Of a DNA stretch of 52,475 nucleotides, positions 21,147 to 31,500 are shown one piece after another (position 1 is the stretch's first letter; each line of letters starts with the position of its first letter). This DNA is from a virus. Position numbers and translations under genes: made by a program. Under the pieces are notes generated by a model, which saw only the letters and a program-made list of their open reading frames with translations, searched no databases and had not been told where the DNA came from. The stretch is from IMG/VR virus record IMGVR_UViG_3300008266_000146, positions 1 to 52,475 of that record; one strand, 5' to 3'.

Positions 21147-21422
21147 TCACACCCCGTCGCGCCAGCCCCGGTTCTTGCTCGCGGGCATGACGCGGAGGTT
21201 CTTCTTCCCATTGCCGCCACCGCTGCGCAGGGGCGTCTTGTGGTCGACGTCCTTGCCGTCCCCCTTCCGCACCTTGCCGGCCTTCTCCATCTCGGCGCGC
21301 GCCTGATTGCGGGCGACGCGGTTCGCCACCTGCTCGGGCCGGGCGTTGTAGCCCCGGCTCATCTCGCGCATCTGCGCAGGGGTGCGGTGTGACTTCGGAT
21401 CGCGCTTGCCGCCAGTGGCCAT
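21147..21422 (-). CDS. Small HNH-like protein
   Basis: 91 residues, rich in Lys/Arg. DVDHKTPLRSGGGNGKKNL (58-76) followed by MPASKNR resembles the DH...N...N core of small phage HNH domains, D60-H61 and later Asn residues being the likely ligands. It lies at the end of the virion arm next to the internal virion proteins, where several podoviruses carry a similar small protein. It could be a nuclease or a degenerate, packaged DNA-binding protein. Start ATG lies one base after PAL-29. Confidence 0.75.
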   Translation of the reverse strand: MATGGKRDPKSHRTPAQMREMSRGYNARPEQVANRVARNQARAEMEKAGKVRKGDGKDVDHKTPLRSGGGNGKKNLRVMPASKNRGWRDGV

Positions 21423-21423
21423 G

Positions 21424-21441
21424 GTTACTTCCCCGAGTTAC
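21424..21441. repeat. PAL-29 inverted repeat, minus-strand junction copy
   Basis: Plus strand GTTACTTCCCCGAGTTAC; in gene direction GTAACTCGGGGAAGTAAC. It contains the stop of the 2383-aa gene and precedes the HNH-like start. Confidence 0.9.
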
Positions 21442-24400
21442 TGGTCGTTATAGACGTCGTTGCGGTCGTAGATGTGCTGGTTGCGGCGGTTGGTCCGCAT
21501 GCCGCCCACCACCGTCTCGTCGCGGGTCTCACGCTGGCGCGTCATCACAGCTCTGTCAAGCTGCTGACGAGTGATGCGGGCGGCCTGCGCTCCAACCGGC
21601 AGCTCCCTGTTGTACCGCTCCACCTGCCCCCAGATGCGCATGCGCTCGCCCGGCGTGGCCTTGATGTAGGCCGCCGTCAGCTCGCTGCGCACCCGCTGCT
21701 CGGACCTGTTGGCCTCGCTGAAGGCCCGGCGGTGCTCCTGACGCTCGGCCTCTGCCGCCGGGGCGAAGCCCAGCGCCCGGACCGCTGCCTGATAGGGGGT
21801 GTAGGGCTCGACGATCTGACGGCCCATGCGGTCGGTCTTGCCGCCCATAGCGCCGAAGACGGACCTCTGTACGTCTCGCGCGGCCTTGAGCGGGATCATC
21901 TTGTCGGCGGCTGCCACGACGTCCTGCCGGAACAGGGCCTGCACGCCCTCGACCTGCTGGATGATCGTGCCGACCGGAGCGCCCATGGCCGTCTCGCCGA
22001 GCCACGCCATGATGTCGCGGCGCTTCTCGGAGTTGGGCTGGCCCATGGTCACCAGCGACGACAGCGACATGCGGTTCGCCACGTCGACGCCGATGGCGCG
22101 GACAAGGCCCCGCGTCGCCAGCTCTCCGCCGGTCGTGCCGAGCAGCCCGGCAGCCCCGCGCCGTATCATGTTCTCGAAATCGTCGTACGAGAACGTGGTC
22201 GCGCCGAGCGCGTTGGCGGCGATGAGGGCGATCTTCACAGGCTCAAGCGGCAGGCCAAGTGCGCCCGCCACCATTCCGTGGGTCATCATCAGGCCGGCGA
22301 ACTGGCGCATGGCCTCCCTGTCGCCCTGAAGCGACTTCCGCATGGTCTTGCCCAGCAGGTAGTAAGTCTTCTGGCCGAACTTCTTGAACTGCAAGGCGAC
22401 GCGGCCCAGCGGGTGCTGGAAGATCGGGGCAGCGTTACTCGACGAGTAATTGCCCATAGTGTCGTGGACGACTTCGGTCGCGTACTTGAGCGATGCGTTG
22501 TGGTCCTTGGTCTTGGCGAACTCAAGGCGGTAGGCCGCCACAGCGGTGACGCTGCGGTTGATCGCCTCGACGGCGGCACCCACCTGCCGGGACATCAGGT
22601 CAGCACGGTCCAGTGCCCGGCTCGGAGCCCAAGCGTCGGGGCGGGACTGGAATGCCACCTCCATGCCGCTCTCGCGCTCGAACAGGCCCCTGTCGTGCAG
22701 GTGCTGCAACAGCGTGCCCAGTCGCCCGGCTTCACCCGCGTCGGTGTTGCGCGCGATCTCCGCCGAGAACGTCTTGACGTAGTCGGTGAACCCCGACGAG
22801 TTGCGGTACGCCGACAGGGTGTCCTTGAACCCCGCCATCAGCCCGGACTTGGCACCGATAAGGTCATACGCCCCCACCAGCGTCTTGGACGTTGCGCCAG
22901 CGCCATGCCGCCCGCCGATGACCGGCAGGGAGGTCGTCCACGGCTCCGCCGAGTTGATGACGTGGTAGGAGACGCCGGCCAGCTTGTCGAGATGCGACAG
23001 CTGAAGCATGCGCCGGATCGCGGTGTTCGCCGCCGTCGGGGCGATCTGCGTGTCGGCGTTGGCACGCGCCTCCATGGTCGTGTAGATTTCGTCGCGGCGC
23101 AGCGCCGTGCCGTCATCCTTCGCGTTCTTGTAGTCCTCGATCACCTTGCGCATCGCAGCGAGGTTCGCGTCGATCTCAGGGCGATGCTTCTGCCCGGCGA
23201 TGAAGTTGGCGGACGACACGGCGAACTCGGCCGTGTTGCGCACCATGTCGGAGCTATAGCCGGTCACCCTGCGGCGCGGCAGGCGGGAGGACGCCAGACG
23301 CCCACCGCTGAGCCGGAGGCTGGCCTGCGCCAGCGACTGGATGACCTCGTTCTTCTGCGCCTGCGTCATGTTGCGGAAGCGGTCGCGCTGCTCCATCGAC
23401 TTGACGATGGTCGCCATCTCCGACGACAGAAGGCGGCGGTCACCCCCCTCATAGTCCTTGTGCTCCCGAATGCCCTGCATCTCCATGCCGTCAGCGGCCA
23501 GCTCGGCAGCCGCGCGCTCCGCTGCGCCCATCGACGTGTGGAACTCGGTGTGCTGGGTCTGCACGTAGACGTCGTAGGCCGGCACCGCGTTGGGGTCCTC
23601 GGCGTCAAGCACCTTCTTCGGGTCGGCCTTGTCCACCCACGTGATCTTGGTGTCGATGTGCAGGTCCGCATCGGGCCGGGAGACGTACGCCTCGGCGGCG
23701 CGGCGAGACTTGGCATCGGAGCCCATCGCGAAGCGGATGGCCGTGCGGCCCGACTTGTCCTCGACCAGCATCGCCCCATCGGGCGCAGTGATCTTGCGCG
23801 TGCCGGTGACGACGAACTCGCCACGGCGGCGCAGGGGCAGATACCAGCCGTCGATCTTCTTCAGCTCACGGGCGTTACTCAGGGAAGTAACCAGCGCCAT
23901 GTTCTTGATCTTGGGGTCCGTACCGGCCTTCTCTTCCGGCGTCAGACCATCCTCGTGGATGCGCTTGGCGAGCCCCGGCTCGTCGATGCCGGCGATGCGC
24001 AGGATGTTCTCGACCTGCGCCAGCGCCATGGCGTCCTGCTCGCTGCGGAAGAACGCCTCGGCCTTGCGAATGCCCGCCTGAAGGTCGTCCGGCAGCGCGG
24101 CCAGACGGCTCTCGATGTCGGCGAGGCGAGACTTGCTCTGCCACCCCGCCATCTTGTCCTTGCCAAGGTGCGTGTTGTCGCCGAACGGGTTGACGTTGTA
24201 GACGGTCGCGTCGTGGGCAACGTCCACCGCCTTGGCCCACTGCCCGTCTGACACGTACTTGCGCTCAAGGTCCGCCAGCGTCCGGGTGACATCGTTGCCC
24301 CCGCCATCGCGGTTGAGGTGGGTGTCGGCAGCCACACGCAGGCGCTCGATACCCTCGGCCACAAGGCGCGGAGCCTCGCTACCCTTGAACGCCTCAATGG

Positions 24401-27400
24401 CCCGCTCGCCCAGCATCATGTTGGTCGAGACGCTGTCCTTGAACTTGCGCCAGCTGCGCCCCACCGTCTTGCGCCAGTCGCCGGCCGACATGGTCATGTC
24501 GCGGCGAACCGTGGACAGCATGGCCTCGGCCCCGTCGGACATGACGTTCGGCAGGGTGATGTCCTCGGGCTTGATCGGGTTGTCCTTGACCAGACGGTCG
24601 AAGAACGCCTTCAGCTCGGGCTCCGGCAGATGCTCCTTGCCGGTCAGCTTGGAGACGATCTTGCGGTACGCCTGCGCGATGCGGCTGAAGAAACGGTCCA
24701 TGACCGTCATCGGCTGCTCGCTGGTCTGCGCCCACCGGGCCATGCTGTCGGCGAAGAACTCGTTGAACCCGAACCAGTAGCTTCTGTCGGACATATCCAC
24801 GGCGGCGAGGTCTTCGTTGCCGTGGTTTTTCTTGATAGCCTCTCTCGCCGATTTCAACGCGCGCAGGCTACGAATGTGGCCATAGGCTGTCTTCGTCGTC
24901 GCATTGGCAAGCCAGCGCGTATACGCGTCCATGATCTGCGTCTTGAGGGCGGGGTCTTTGGCCGCCATCTCGTTGAATACGCGGTGCATGACGAGGTGGC
25001 CAAGCTCATGGCCTACCGTCTCGATGGACTGCGCCCGGCTCATCCCCTTCTTCAAAACTATAACGTTGACGTCGCTGCCGCTCCTGATCGCCCCGCCGAG
25101 GGCATCAACATCCGACGTGAGGTTAGGATACGCCGCCCGCGCCGTTACGACTACGTCAGCATACTCTCTTGGGGTCAGCCCAAGGCTCTCGGCGATCTTG
25201 GTCGCATTGTTCCCCTTCAGGTCTTCCGGGTGAAGCACCAACACGCGGCCGGGGAAGTTGACCAGCTCCTTCAGCTCGCGTGCATAGCCACCCAGATCAT
25301 CGGACATGCTCTTGCCGACCGTGACGCTTTCGGAGCGAGTACGGTTGAATGCGTTCTCGGCGGCTTTGGCGGCTTCCATCTCAGCCCGGAACGCCGGGTC
25401 TTGGCCGAGAGCGTCCTCGACAGCCTTACGGCCGGCGGCACGAGCCTCTTCAACACGCGCCCGCTCGATGACGCGAGCGGCCTCATCCTTGACGCGGGCT
25501 TCTGTCTCGGCCCGACGAGCGTCGTCAGCCTTCTCTGCGATGCGTGCGCGGCGGGCAGCGCGTGCCTCTGCCAGCGCGTCCTTCGCACTTATCACATCCA
25601 GCTGCGCGTCAAACTTACGCTTGGCTGCCAACTCACGCGCACGGGCGATGGCCTCTTGACCCTTCACCCCGATCTTGCGGGACGGCAGGCGCTCCACCTT
25701 GGGGGCGGCGGTGTTACTCTCGGGAGTAACCTTGGGCGGCGGGCCTTCGGCGCGGCGGGCTGCGACACGGTCCTCTGCCGCCTTGCGGTCGGCGTCAATG
25801 TCTCCAAGGACCGTATCGCCGTCGTCGGCGTAGCGCGCCGGCCTGTCGTCGACGACATGCAGCGCTTCATCCAAGTCCACGCGGCTGTGGTACGGCAAGC
25901 CGGCGTCGTACTCGCCTTCACTCGCGCCTTTGCCGGGCGTCTTGGCGTCCTGATCCGCCGACCGCTCCATGGCGTTGCCGCCAAGGCCGGTGACAGTCTT
26001 GGACTTCGCGTCGGCTTTCTGCTCGGCGACGAGACGGGCGATCTCGGCTTCGCGGCTCTCGGCTGCACGGGCAGCCTCCTGCTCAGCCTTCTTCTTGGCG
26101 CGGACAGCCACCTTGCCGCCATCACGCTTCGGCTCCGTGTTGGGCTGCGCCTTGGCTGCGGCAGCGGTCTCGACTTGGTTCTCATGCGCACGCTGAAGCA
26201 GCGCCATGGCGGCCTTGTCTAGGCGAGCGCCGGGAGTGCGGGCCTGCTGCTCCTGAATGTTCTTGGCGAGACGCGCCCAGTCAGCCGGCTGCCGGCCTTC
26301 CTTCTCAGCCTTGGCGATCTCCTTGTTGGCGTCGCGGTAGAACTTACGACGCGCATCGGGGTTGGCTATGGACGCGGCCTTCTCAGGCACGCCCTGCGCC
26401 GAGCGGTCCGACGCTTCGTTACTCTTGGCGATCTGGCGGTCGCGGCGTGCAGTCTCTGCCGCTTCCTTCTTGGCCTGCTCGGCGTCGACCAGCACGCGCC
26501 GGCCCTCGATCACCTTGGCAGGCGGCTCCACAGCCACGGTGTTGCCGGGGGTCTTGTTGGCCTCCAATGCCGCCCTCTGCACCCCGGCGGTCTGGTCAGT
26601 ACCGGCAGCAGCCTTGACCTCGATCCCATCGGGCGTGCGCTCGACGACACCAACCGGCGTCTCGCCGTCTGCAATACGCGCGGCGACTTCCTGCTTGTTG
26701 ACCGGGCCAAGACCCAGCAGCTCTCCATCACGCCCCTCCTTGATGGCCGCATAGACGTCCTTCATCTTGAGGCGGGTGGGGTCGATGATGTAGATGCCCT
26801 TCTTGGTCGGCACCAGCGACAGCCCCTGCTCCTTCGCACGGGCCAGAAGCTCCGGGGGCATCGGCGTGTTCTTGGGGACCAGCGCGGCAGCGACATCGCC
26901 GTCGACCACCTTCTGCACCTGATAGCCCAGCATCACGGCGGGCTCGGGCGCAGTGCGGCCGGTGTCGTCGAACGGACGGGTCGCAGCCGGGGCGGTCTCC
27001 ATGGTCGGCGGGCGCGGGTCAGCCGTAGCCGGTGCCGCCTCGGGCTCGATCCAGCGCTCCTGCACGCGGCGAACTGCGTCGCCCACCGGGTCGGGGACGG
27101 TGGCGGTGGCGGTGTCGGGCGTGGGCTCCGGGCGGCCGGGCTGCTGCGGGTCCGTCCATCCCTCCTGCACGCGGCGGGTGGCCTCCGCGACGGGGTCCGG
27201 CACAGCCGGGCCTTCCATGATGTCCTCGGGGCGGACGTTGTCGAGCGTGATGGCCTGACGACGCGTGCGGTCGGTCGCCTCCGCGACATCCGGCGGCACA
27301 GCGGTAGGGTCAGCCGGCGCAGCCTCGGGCGCGGCGGGGGTCTCTGCGGGCTTATCAGGCTGGCGCGCGGCAAGAGCTGCTTGCTGGTCAGCGGGCACAG

Positions 27401-28589
27401 CGTCGGTCGGGGCGGTCTCAACGGCCTTGGTGCGGCGGTTACTCCTGCGAGTAACAGGGGGAGTGACCACAGCATCGGCCGCTGTCGGTGCTGCCGGCTG
27501 GACATTGGGGGGCGCAGGCGCTGCCGCTGCGGACGCGGGGGTCTGCTCACCGGCCGGAGCTGCAAGGGCGGGCTCGGGAGCTGGGGCCTGACCGGCAATG
27601 GGGGCGTCCGGCTTCGGCTCGGGCTTCTCGGGCTGACGCGCAGCGAGAGCTGCCTGCTGGTCCGCCGGAACGTCGCGCTGGTTGTCGCCGGGGCGCTCGC
27701 GGGTCATGCGGTGCGCCGCGTAGTGCGCGCCGGAGCCGGCGAGGCCAAGCGCACCACCAAGGATACCACCCTTGATGAAGTCGTCCATGAAGCTGTCGAA
27801 CGAGAACGCCTCGCCTGTCTGGGCGCGCTGGTTGGCGATTTGAGCGGACGCGTTAGTGCTGCCACCCGATGCGGCACCGGCTGCGGCATTCACACCAGTG
27901 TCGATGGCCAGTGCGCGGGCGTTGCGGCCGACCGACTGGCTCGCACCGGGAATGAACCTCTGGGCCGCTGCGAACTGGGCACCGCCGATAGCTGCCGACG
28001 TGCCAAGCTGTCGACGGTCGTACAGCGCGTTGGTGAGGGAGATGCGGGCTTCCTGCTCGGACATACCGCGCGTCCGCATCTCACGGTATGCACCGGAGGT
28101 CTTCTGAAGCTCCGCATCGTCCATGCGGTTGAAGCGGTTGAGCGCCGCGTCGATGTCCTGACCGACCTGCACCGCAGCGCCGGCAGCAGCAACGCCGGCT
28201 GGGCCGCCGAGCGCGTGCGCACCGAGCAGCACCGCGCCTTGCGGGATGACGCCCATGAAGTTGAGGACGGCTGCGCCGGCAAGGTGATTGCGGCTGTTTT
28301 CCAGAGCGTCCTTGGCCCCCGGCGACATACTGTCGTCGACCTTGGACTTGAAGTAGTTGAACAGCCGGTTCATGCCACGCGCGAAGTCGTGCGCGTTCGG
28401 GGCACCGGGCCTACCGTCTTCAGTGTTCGGGACGTTGGCAGCGGCAGCCTGCGCACTGGCAGACGCTCCGGCACCTAGAGCGAGAGTGTCGGAGATAACC
28501 TTTTTGCCGAGATCGAGAAGGCCGGGGCTCTCGTTGGCACCTTCCGGCGCACCGCCGACGCCATATCCGGGGAAAGTTACTTCCGACAT
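21438..28589 (-). CDS. Giant internal virion (ejection) protein with zincin motif
   Basis: 2383 residues. Ala-rich, membrane-like segments (about 85-150), then Pro/Ala-rich spacers and long charged coiled coils (about 640-1060). HELGH at 1194-1198 inside an alpha/beta region is a zinc metallopeptidase motif. The C-terminal 400 residues include FQHPLGRVALQFKKFGQ and hydrophobic helices, typical of large phage proteins ejected with DNA. By position it corresponds to the T7 gp16-like channel protein. Four PAL copies are read in frame. Start chosen at ATG 28589 with GAGGGCACT upstream. Confidence 0.88.
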   Translation of the reverse strand: MSEVTFPGYGVGGAPEGANESPGLLDLGKKVISDTLALGAGASASAQAAAANVPNTEDGRPGAPNAHDFARGMNRLFNYFKSKVDDSMSPGAKDALENSRNHLAGAAVLNFMGVIPQGAVLLGAHALGGPAGVAAAGAAVQVGQDIDAALNRFNRMDDAELQKTSGAYREMRTRGMSEQEARISLTNALYDRRQLGTSAAIGGAQFAAAQRFIPGASQSVGRNARALAIDTGVNAAAGAASGGSTNASAQIANQRAQTGEAFSFDSFMDDFIKGGILGGALGLAGSGAHYAAHRMTRERPGDNQRDVPADQQAALAARQPEKPEPKPDAPIAGQAPAPEPALAAPAGEQTPASAAAAPAPPNVQPAAPTAADAVVTPPVTRRSNRRTKAVETAPTDAVPADQQAALAARQPDKPAETPAAPEAAPADPTAVPPDVAEATDRTRRQAITLDNVRPEDIMEGPAVPDPVAEATRRVQEGWTDPQQPGRPEPTPDTATATVPDPVGDAVRRVQERWIEPEAAPATADPRPPTMETAPAATRPFDDTGRTAPEPAVMLGYQVQKVVDGDVAAALVPKNTPMPPELLARAKEQGLSLVPTKKGIYIIDPTRLKMKDVYAAIKEGRDGELLGLGPVNKQEVAARIADGETPVGVVERTPDGIEVKAAAGTDQTAGVQRAALEANKTPGNTVAVEPPAKVIEGRRVLVDAEQAKKEAAETARRDRQIAKSNEASDRSAQGVPEKAASIANPDARRKFYRDANKEIAKAEKEGRQPADWARLAKNIQEQQARTPGARLDKAAMALLQRAHENQVETAAAAKAQPNTEPKRDGGKVAVRAKKKAEQEAARAAESREAEIARLVAEQKADAKSKTVTGLGGNAMERSADQDAKTPGKGASEGEYDAGLPYHSRVDLDEALHVVDDRPARYADDGDTVLGDIDADRKAAEDRVAARRAEGPPPKVTPESNTAAPKVERLPSRKIGVKGQEAIARARELAAKRKFDAQLDVISAKDALAEARAARRARIAEKADDARRAETEARVKDEAARVIERARVEEARAAGRKAVEDALGQDPAFRAEMEAAKAAENAFNRTRSESVTVGKSMSDDLGGYARELKELVNFPGRVLVLHPEDLKGNNATKIAESLGLTPREYADVVVTARAAYPNLTSDVDALGGAIRSGSDVNVIVLKKGMSRAQSIETVGHELGHLVMHRVFNEMAAKDPALKTQIMDAYTRWLANATTKTAYGHIRSLRALKSAREAIKKNHGNEDLAAVDMSDRSYWFGFNEFFADSMARWAQTSEQPMTVMDRFFSRIAQAYRKIVSKLTGKEHLPEPELKAFFDRLVKDNPIKPEDITLPNVMSDGAEAMLSTVRRDMTMSAGDWRKTVGRSWRKFKDSVSTNMMLGERAIEAFKGSEAPRLVAEGIERLRVAADTHLNRDGGGNDVTRTLADLERKYVSDGQWAKAVDVAHDATVYNVNPFGDNTHLGKDKMAGWQSKSRLADIESRLAALPDDLQAGIRKAEAFFRSEQDAMALAQVENILRIAGIDEPGLAKRIHEDGLTPEEKAGTDPKIKNMALVTSLSNARELKKIDGWYLPLRRRGEFVVTGTRKITAPDGAMLVEDKSGRTAIRFAMGSDAKSRRAAEAYVSRPDADLHIDTKITWVDKADPKKVLDAEDPNAVPAYDVYVQTQHTEFHTSMGAAERAAAELAADGMEMQGIREHKDYEGGDRRLLSSEMATIVKSMEQRDRFRNMTQAQKNEVIQSLAQASLRLSGGRLASSRLPRRRVTGYSSDMVRNTAEFAVSSANFIAGQKHRPEIDANLAAMRKVIEDYKNAKDDGTALRRDEIYTTMEARANADTQIAPTAANTAIRRMLQLSHLDKLAGVSYHVINSAEPWTTSLPVIGGRHGAGATSKTLVGAYDLIGAKSGLMAGFKDTLSAYRNSSGFTDYVKTFSAEIARNTDAGEAGRLGTLLQHLHDRGLFERESGMEVAFQSRPDAWAPSRALDRADLMSRQVGAAVEAINRSVTAVAAYRLEFAKTKDHNASLKYATEVVHDTMGNYSSSNAAPIFQHPLGRVALQFKKFGQKTYYLLGKTMRKSLQGDREAMRQFAGLMMTHGMVAGALGLPLEPVKIALIAANALGATTFSYDDFENMIRRGAAGLLGTTGGELATRGLVRAIGVDVANRMSLSSLVTMGQPNSEKRRDIMAWLGETAMGAPVGTIIQQVEGVQALFRQDVVAAADKMIPLKAARDVQRSVFGAMGGKTDRMGRQIVEPYTPYQAAVRALGFAPAAEAERQEHRRAFSEANRSEQRVRSELTAAYIKATPGERMRIWGQVERYNRELPVGAQAARITRQQLDRAVMTRQRETRDETVVGGMRTNRRNQHIYDRNDVYNDQ
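22434..22450. repeat. PAL-30 inverted repeat, inside giant virion gene
   Basis: Plus strand GTTACTCGACGAGTAAT (17 bp). Coding strand reads Asn-Tyr-Ser-Ser-Ser-Asn. Confidence 0.85.
23874..23891. repeat. PAL-31 inverted repeat, inside giant virion gene
   Basis: Plus strand GTTACTCAGGGAAGTAAC. Coding strand reads Val-Thr-Ser-Leu-Ser-Asn. Confidence 0.87.
25713..25730. repeat. PAL-32 inverted repeat, inside giant virion gene
   Basis: Plus strand GTTACTCTCGGGAGTAAC. Coding strand reads Val-Thr-Pro-Glu-Ser-Asn in a Pro/Lys spacer. Same hexapeptide and base sequence as PAL-36. Confidence 0.9.
27438..27455. repeat. PAL-33 inverted repeat, inside giant virion gene
   Basis: Plus strand GTTACTCCTGCGAGTAAC. 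Coding strand reads Val-Thr-Arg-Arg-Ser-Asn within an Ala/Pro spacer. Confidence 0.9.
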
Positions 28590-28596
28590 AGTGCCC

Positions 28597-31500
28597 TCAT
28601 TCCACGCCGTTCGCGCGCCCCATCATAGCAGCTCTGTCGGCGTCGTCCAGCACACGACCGCGCCCTTCGCGACGCGTCCGTTCCCGCTCGCCTACACGCT
28701 GTACACGGTCAGCCTCGGCGCGGATCGCCTGACGGCGGTTCTGGCGCATCTCAGGCGACACAATCGGAACGTGGTCGTTCCGGGCTGCGTCGCGCATGGT
28801 CCCGTTAATGGCGAGACCCAGATCGCGCATGATGCTTCCGAACTCACCCTCACCCTTGGCTCGCCGCTCTTCGCGACGCGCAATAAGCGGCATGGCATCA
28901 CGGCGCGCGTTCTGGATTTGGCGCAGCGTGTTGGGGTCCATGGCGATGACACCGCCGAACTCCTGCGGCTCTCCGCCCGGCTGCTCGGGCCGGCGGACCA
29001 TGACAACCTGCAAGTTGCCGGCGGCGTCCTTGTCGGGCAGGACGCGGAACGGCGGCTGACCGGGCACGGGATCGGGAGCCGTGATCATGATGTGCGCAGC
29101 GTCCGCTGCCTGCTGCGGGGCGTGGCCCCAGATAGCGAAGCGAGCGGCGACGTCGATCATGTTGTTGTAGACGCCCGACGCGATTGACCGCGACCGCTGG
29201 TCGTGGCCATAGACACTCTGGAACGTCTCGTTGCCGTTGGCACCGCTGGCGCGCGGGTCCAAGCTCTTCGTCATGGTGGCGTCGATGTCCGGCAGGACCG
29301 ACCGGATGTTCTCGGCGGTGGGGCGGTGGAGGCGCGCGGCGTCAGCCCGCCTGCCATCTTCCGTACGGCGCGCGGTCAGGATGGTCTGCTGCTGCTGGTA
29401 GCGGTGCTTCGCCGCTTCCATGCGAGCGTCGCGCTCCTGCTGCTCGCGCCGGGCCAGAGCATCGCGCTCGGTCCGTCGTGCGTCTCGCGTGTCTGCTCGG
29501 TCTTCAATGTACGCCGCGCCACGCTGCTGCGCGTCCTGCGCACGGATCGCGGCAAGCTCTTCGTTGTGCACCTTCAGCTTGTCTTCATAGTCCTTGATCG
29601 CTGCCTGATTACGCTGGTTGACGGCGGCGCGCTGGGCAGCGTTCATCTCCTGCTTGATCTCGACTAGCGTCGGACGCACCGGGCGCGGCGTGACAGGCTC
29701 GCGGCTCGGGCGGGCTTCAGCCGCTTCGCGCCGGCGGGTCATCTCGGTCGGCAGGGCGCTGGACCGGGCGACAGCCGTCGGCGCACCGGGAGCCGGGGGC
29801 GCGGTCGGGGGAGCAGTCGGGGGCGGTGCCTCGGGCGCAGCGGGGGCTGGCGCAGCCGGAGCAGCCGGGGACGACGGGATCGGGGAGGCCGGAGCAGGCA
29901 CGGGGGGTGTGTCCGGGGCCGGAGCGGTGGACGCAGGCGGGCTACCGGCGGGCGGAGCCGCAGCCACGTTAGGACGAGCCGCCGGAGCGGGCTCAGCCTC
30001 GGCGGGAGCCGGAGCAGCCGGGGTCGTCGGAGCCGCAGCGGGAGCGTTACTCCCCGGAGTAACCGCCGGCTCGCCGCGCATGTGGCGCTCGAACGCGTCG
30101 GGGTCCATGCCGCCACTACCCTGCGCCGACTGGTGCTGGGCAGCGGCGCGCTGAAGGGTCTCCCAGTAGAGCGCACCGTTCTGAAGGCCAAGCGCCGTCT
30201 CCATCACCTGCCGGGGGGACAGCGTGATGTTGCGGGTGCGGCCATTCGGCTCGCGGATGGTCACCGGAATTTGACCGTCGCGGGTCGGCTGGCCGGGCGT
30301 GATCTGGGCACCGGCAGGGATCGCGTTGACCGCTGCGGCGGTCGCAGCCACCATACCACCAACGTTGCCATTCTGGCCTGCCACGATGCCGATGGAGGCG
30401 ATGCGGGCGGTCAGGCGCTGGCTGTACTGGATGATGCCGGCAGCGAAGCGGTTGGCTGCGTCGAGGTCGCCCTTCTGCAAGGCGAGGTCGTGGCGGGCCT
30501 GCATGACGCGGATCGCGCGCTGGCCGGCGGACAGCTCACCGCTCGGGTCGACCGCGTCACCGACCGTCTGGTACTGGGACGGCGTCGGGGTGTCGGCGTT
30601 GCGGCCAAGCGCATACGCAACCGCGCCAGCGGGCAAGCCACGGGGCGGGGGGAGGCGGCCGGCGATGTAACGCAGGGCTCCGTCGAGGATGCCAGCGATG
30701 CCCGTGTTCTGGGCAGGCTGGGCGGCGGGCTGCGCCGGGCGGCTGGCAGGCTGGTCAGCGGCAGCCGGGATCGCCTGCGCCCTCGGGGCTTCGGGGGTGG
30801 CAACGGGCTCCGGGGCCTTGTCGGCGGCGCGCTCGGGCCGCTGGCGCATGGCGTCGGCCACCTGTCGCTGCTCGATCTCCTGCTCGCTGGGACGGGCCAT
30901 CGGCACGGGGGCCTGCGCCATGGATGCGGCGGTGTCGCCGGGGCGGCCGTCAGGCATGGTGGCCGGGCTCAGGACCGGAGCAGGCGTCGTCGGCAGCGCG
31001 GCGGGGCGCTCTACCGGCTGGTTGCCGTCCGGGCTCTCCTGCACGAGGCCACCTTCGACGAACTGCTGCGGGGCAACGCCGGAACGCATGGCCTGCTCGC
31101 GCGCAGGGCCAGACAGCCCACCATGCTCGGGACGAAGCTGCCCCTGCTCATCATAGGGCGACGTGGCCGCCTGCGAGGGTGCTGCGACGGTCTGCGAACG
31201 CGTGGGAGCGGCGAGGGGCGCACGCTCGACGGCGACGCTTTGGGTCGGCGCGGCGGGCATGGTGTCGTCGCCAACCCTGATGTTGCGGAAGCGACTTGTC
31301 TGTAGATCGTAGACCTGTCGCGCCGTGCGCGGCGTACCGTCGCTGTTGAAGAACACACGCCGGTTGGCGCTCGCTGCGTCCGGGTCGACAAACTGGGTCG
31401 CCGGGGCGTCGGGGTTCTCCTGCATGCGGCGCAGGAAGGACGGCCCACCGCTCGATCCGAGAAAGTGGGTCATGTAGAGATTGCCGGGGGTGGCCGGCAG

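Noticed and set aside
21474-24251. 925-residue plus-strand open frame opposite the giant virion gene
   Set aside because: Shadow frame of a long minus-strand gene that has a zincin motif and normal codon use. Composition is Arg/His/Leu-rich and no start signal fits.
24318-26222. 634-residue plus-strand open frame opposite the giant virion gene
   Set aside because: Same reason: antisense of a confident minus-strand coding region, no recognisable domain.
26418-26430. GTTACTCTTGGCG as a further PAL
   Set aside because: Only one arm is present; the second arm does not match GAGTAAC. Counted as a half site by chance or decay.
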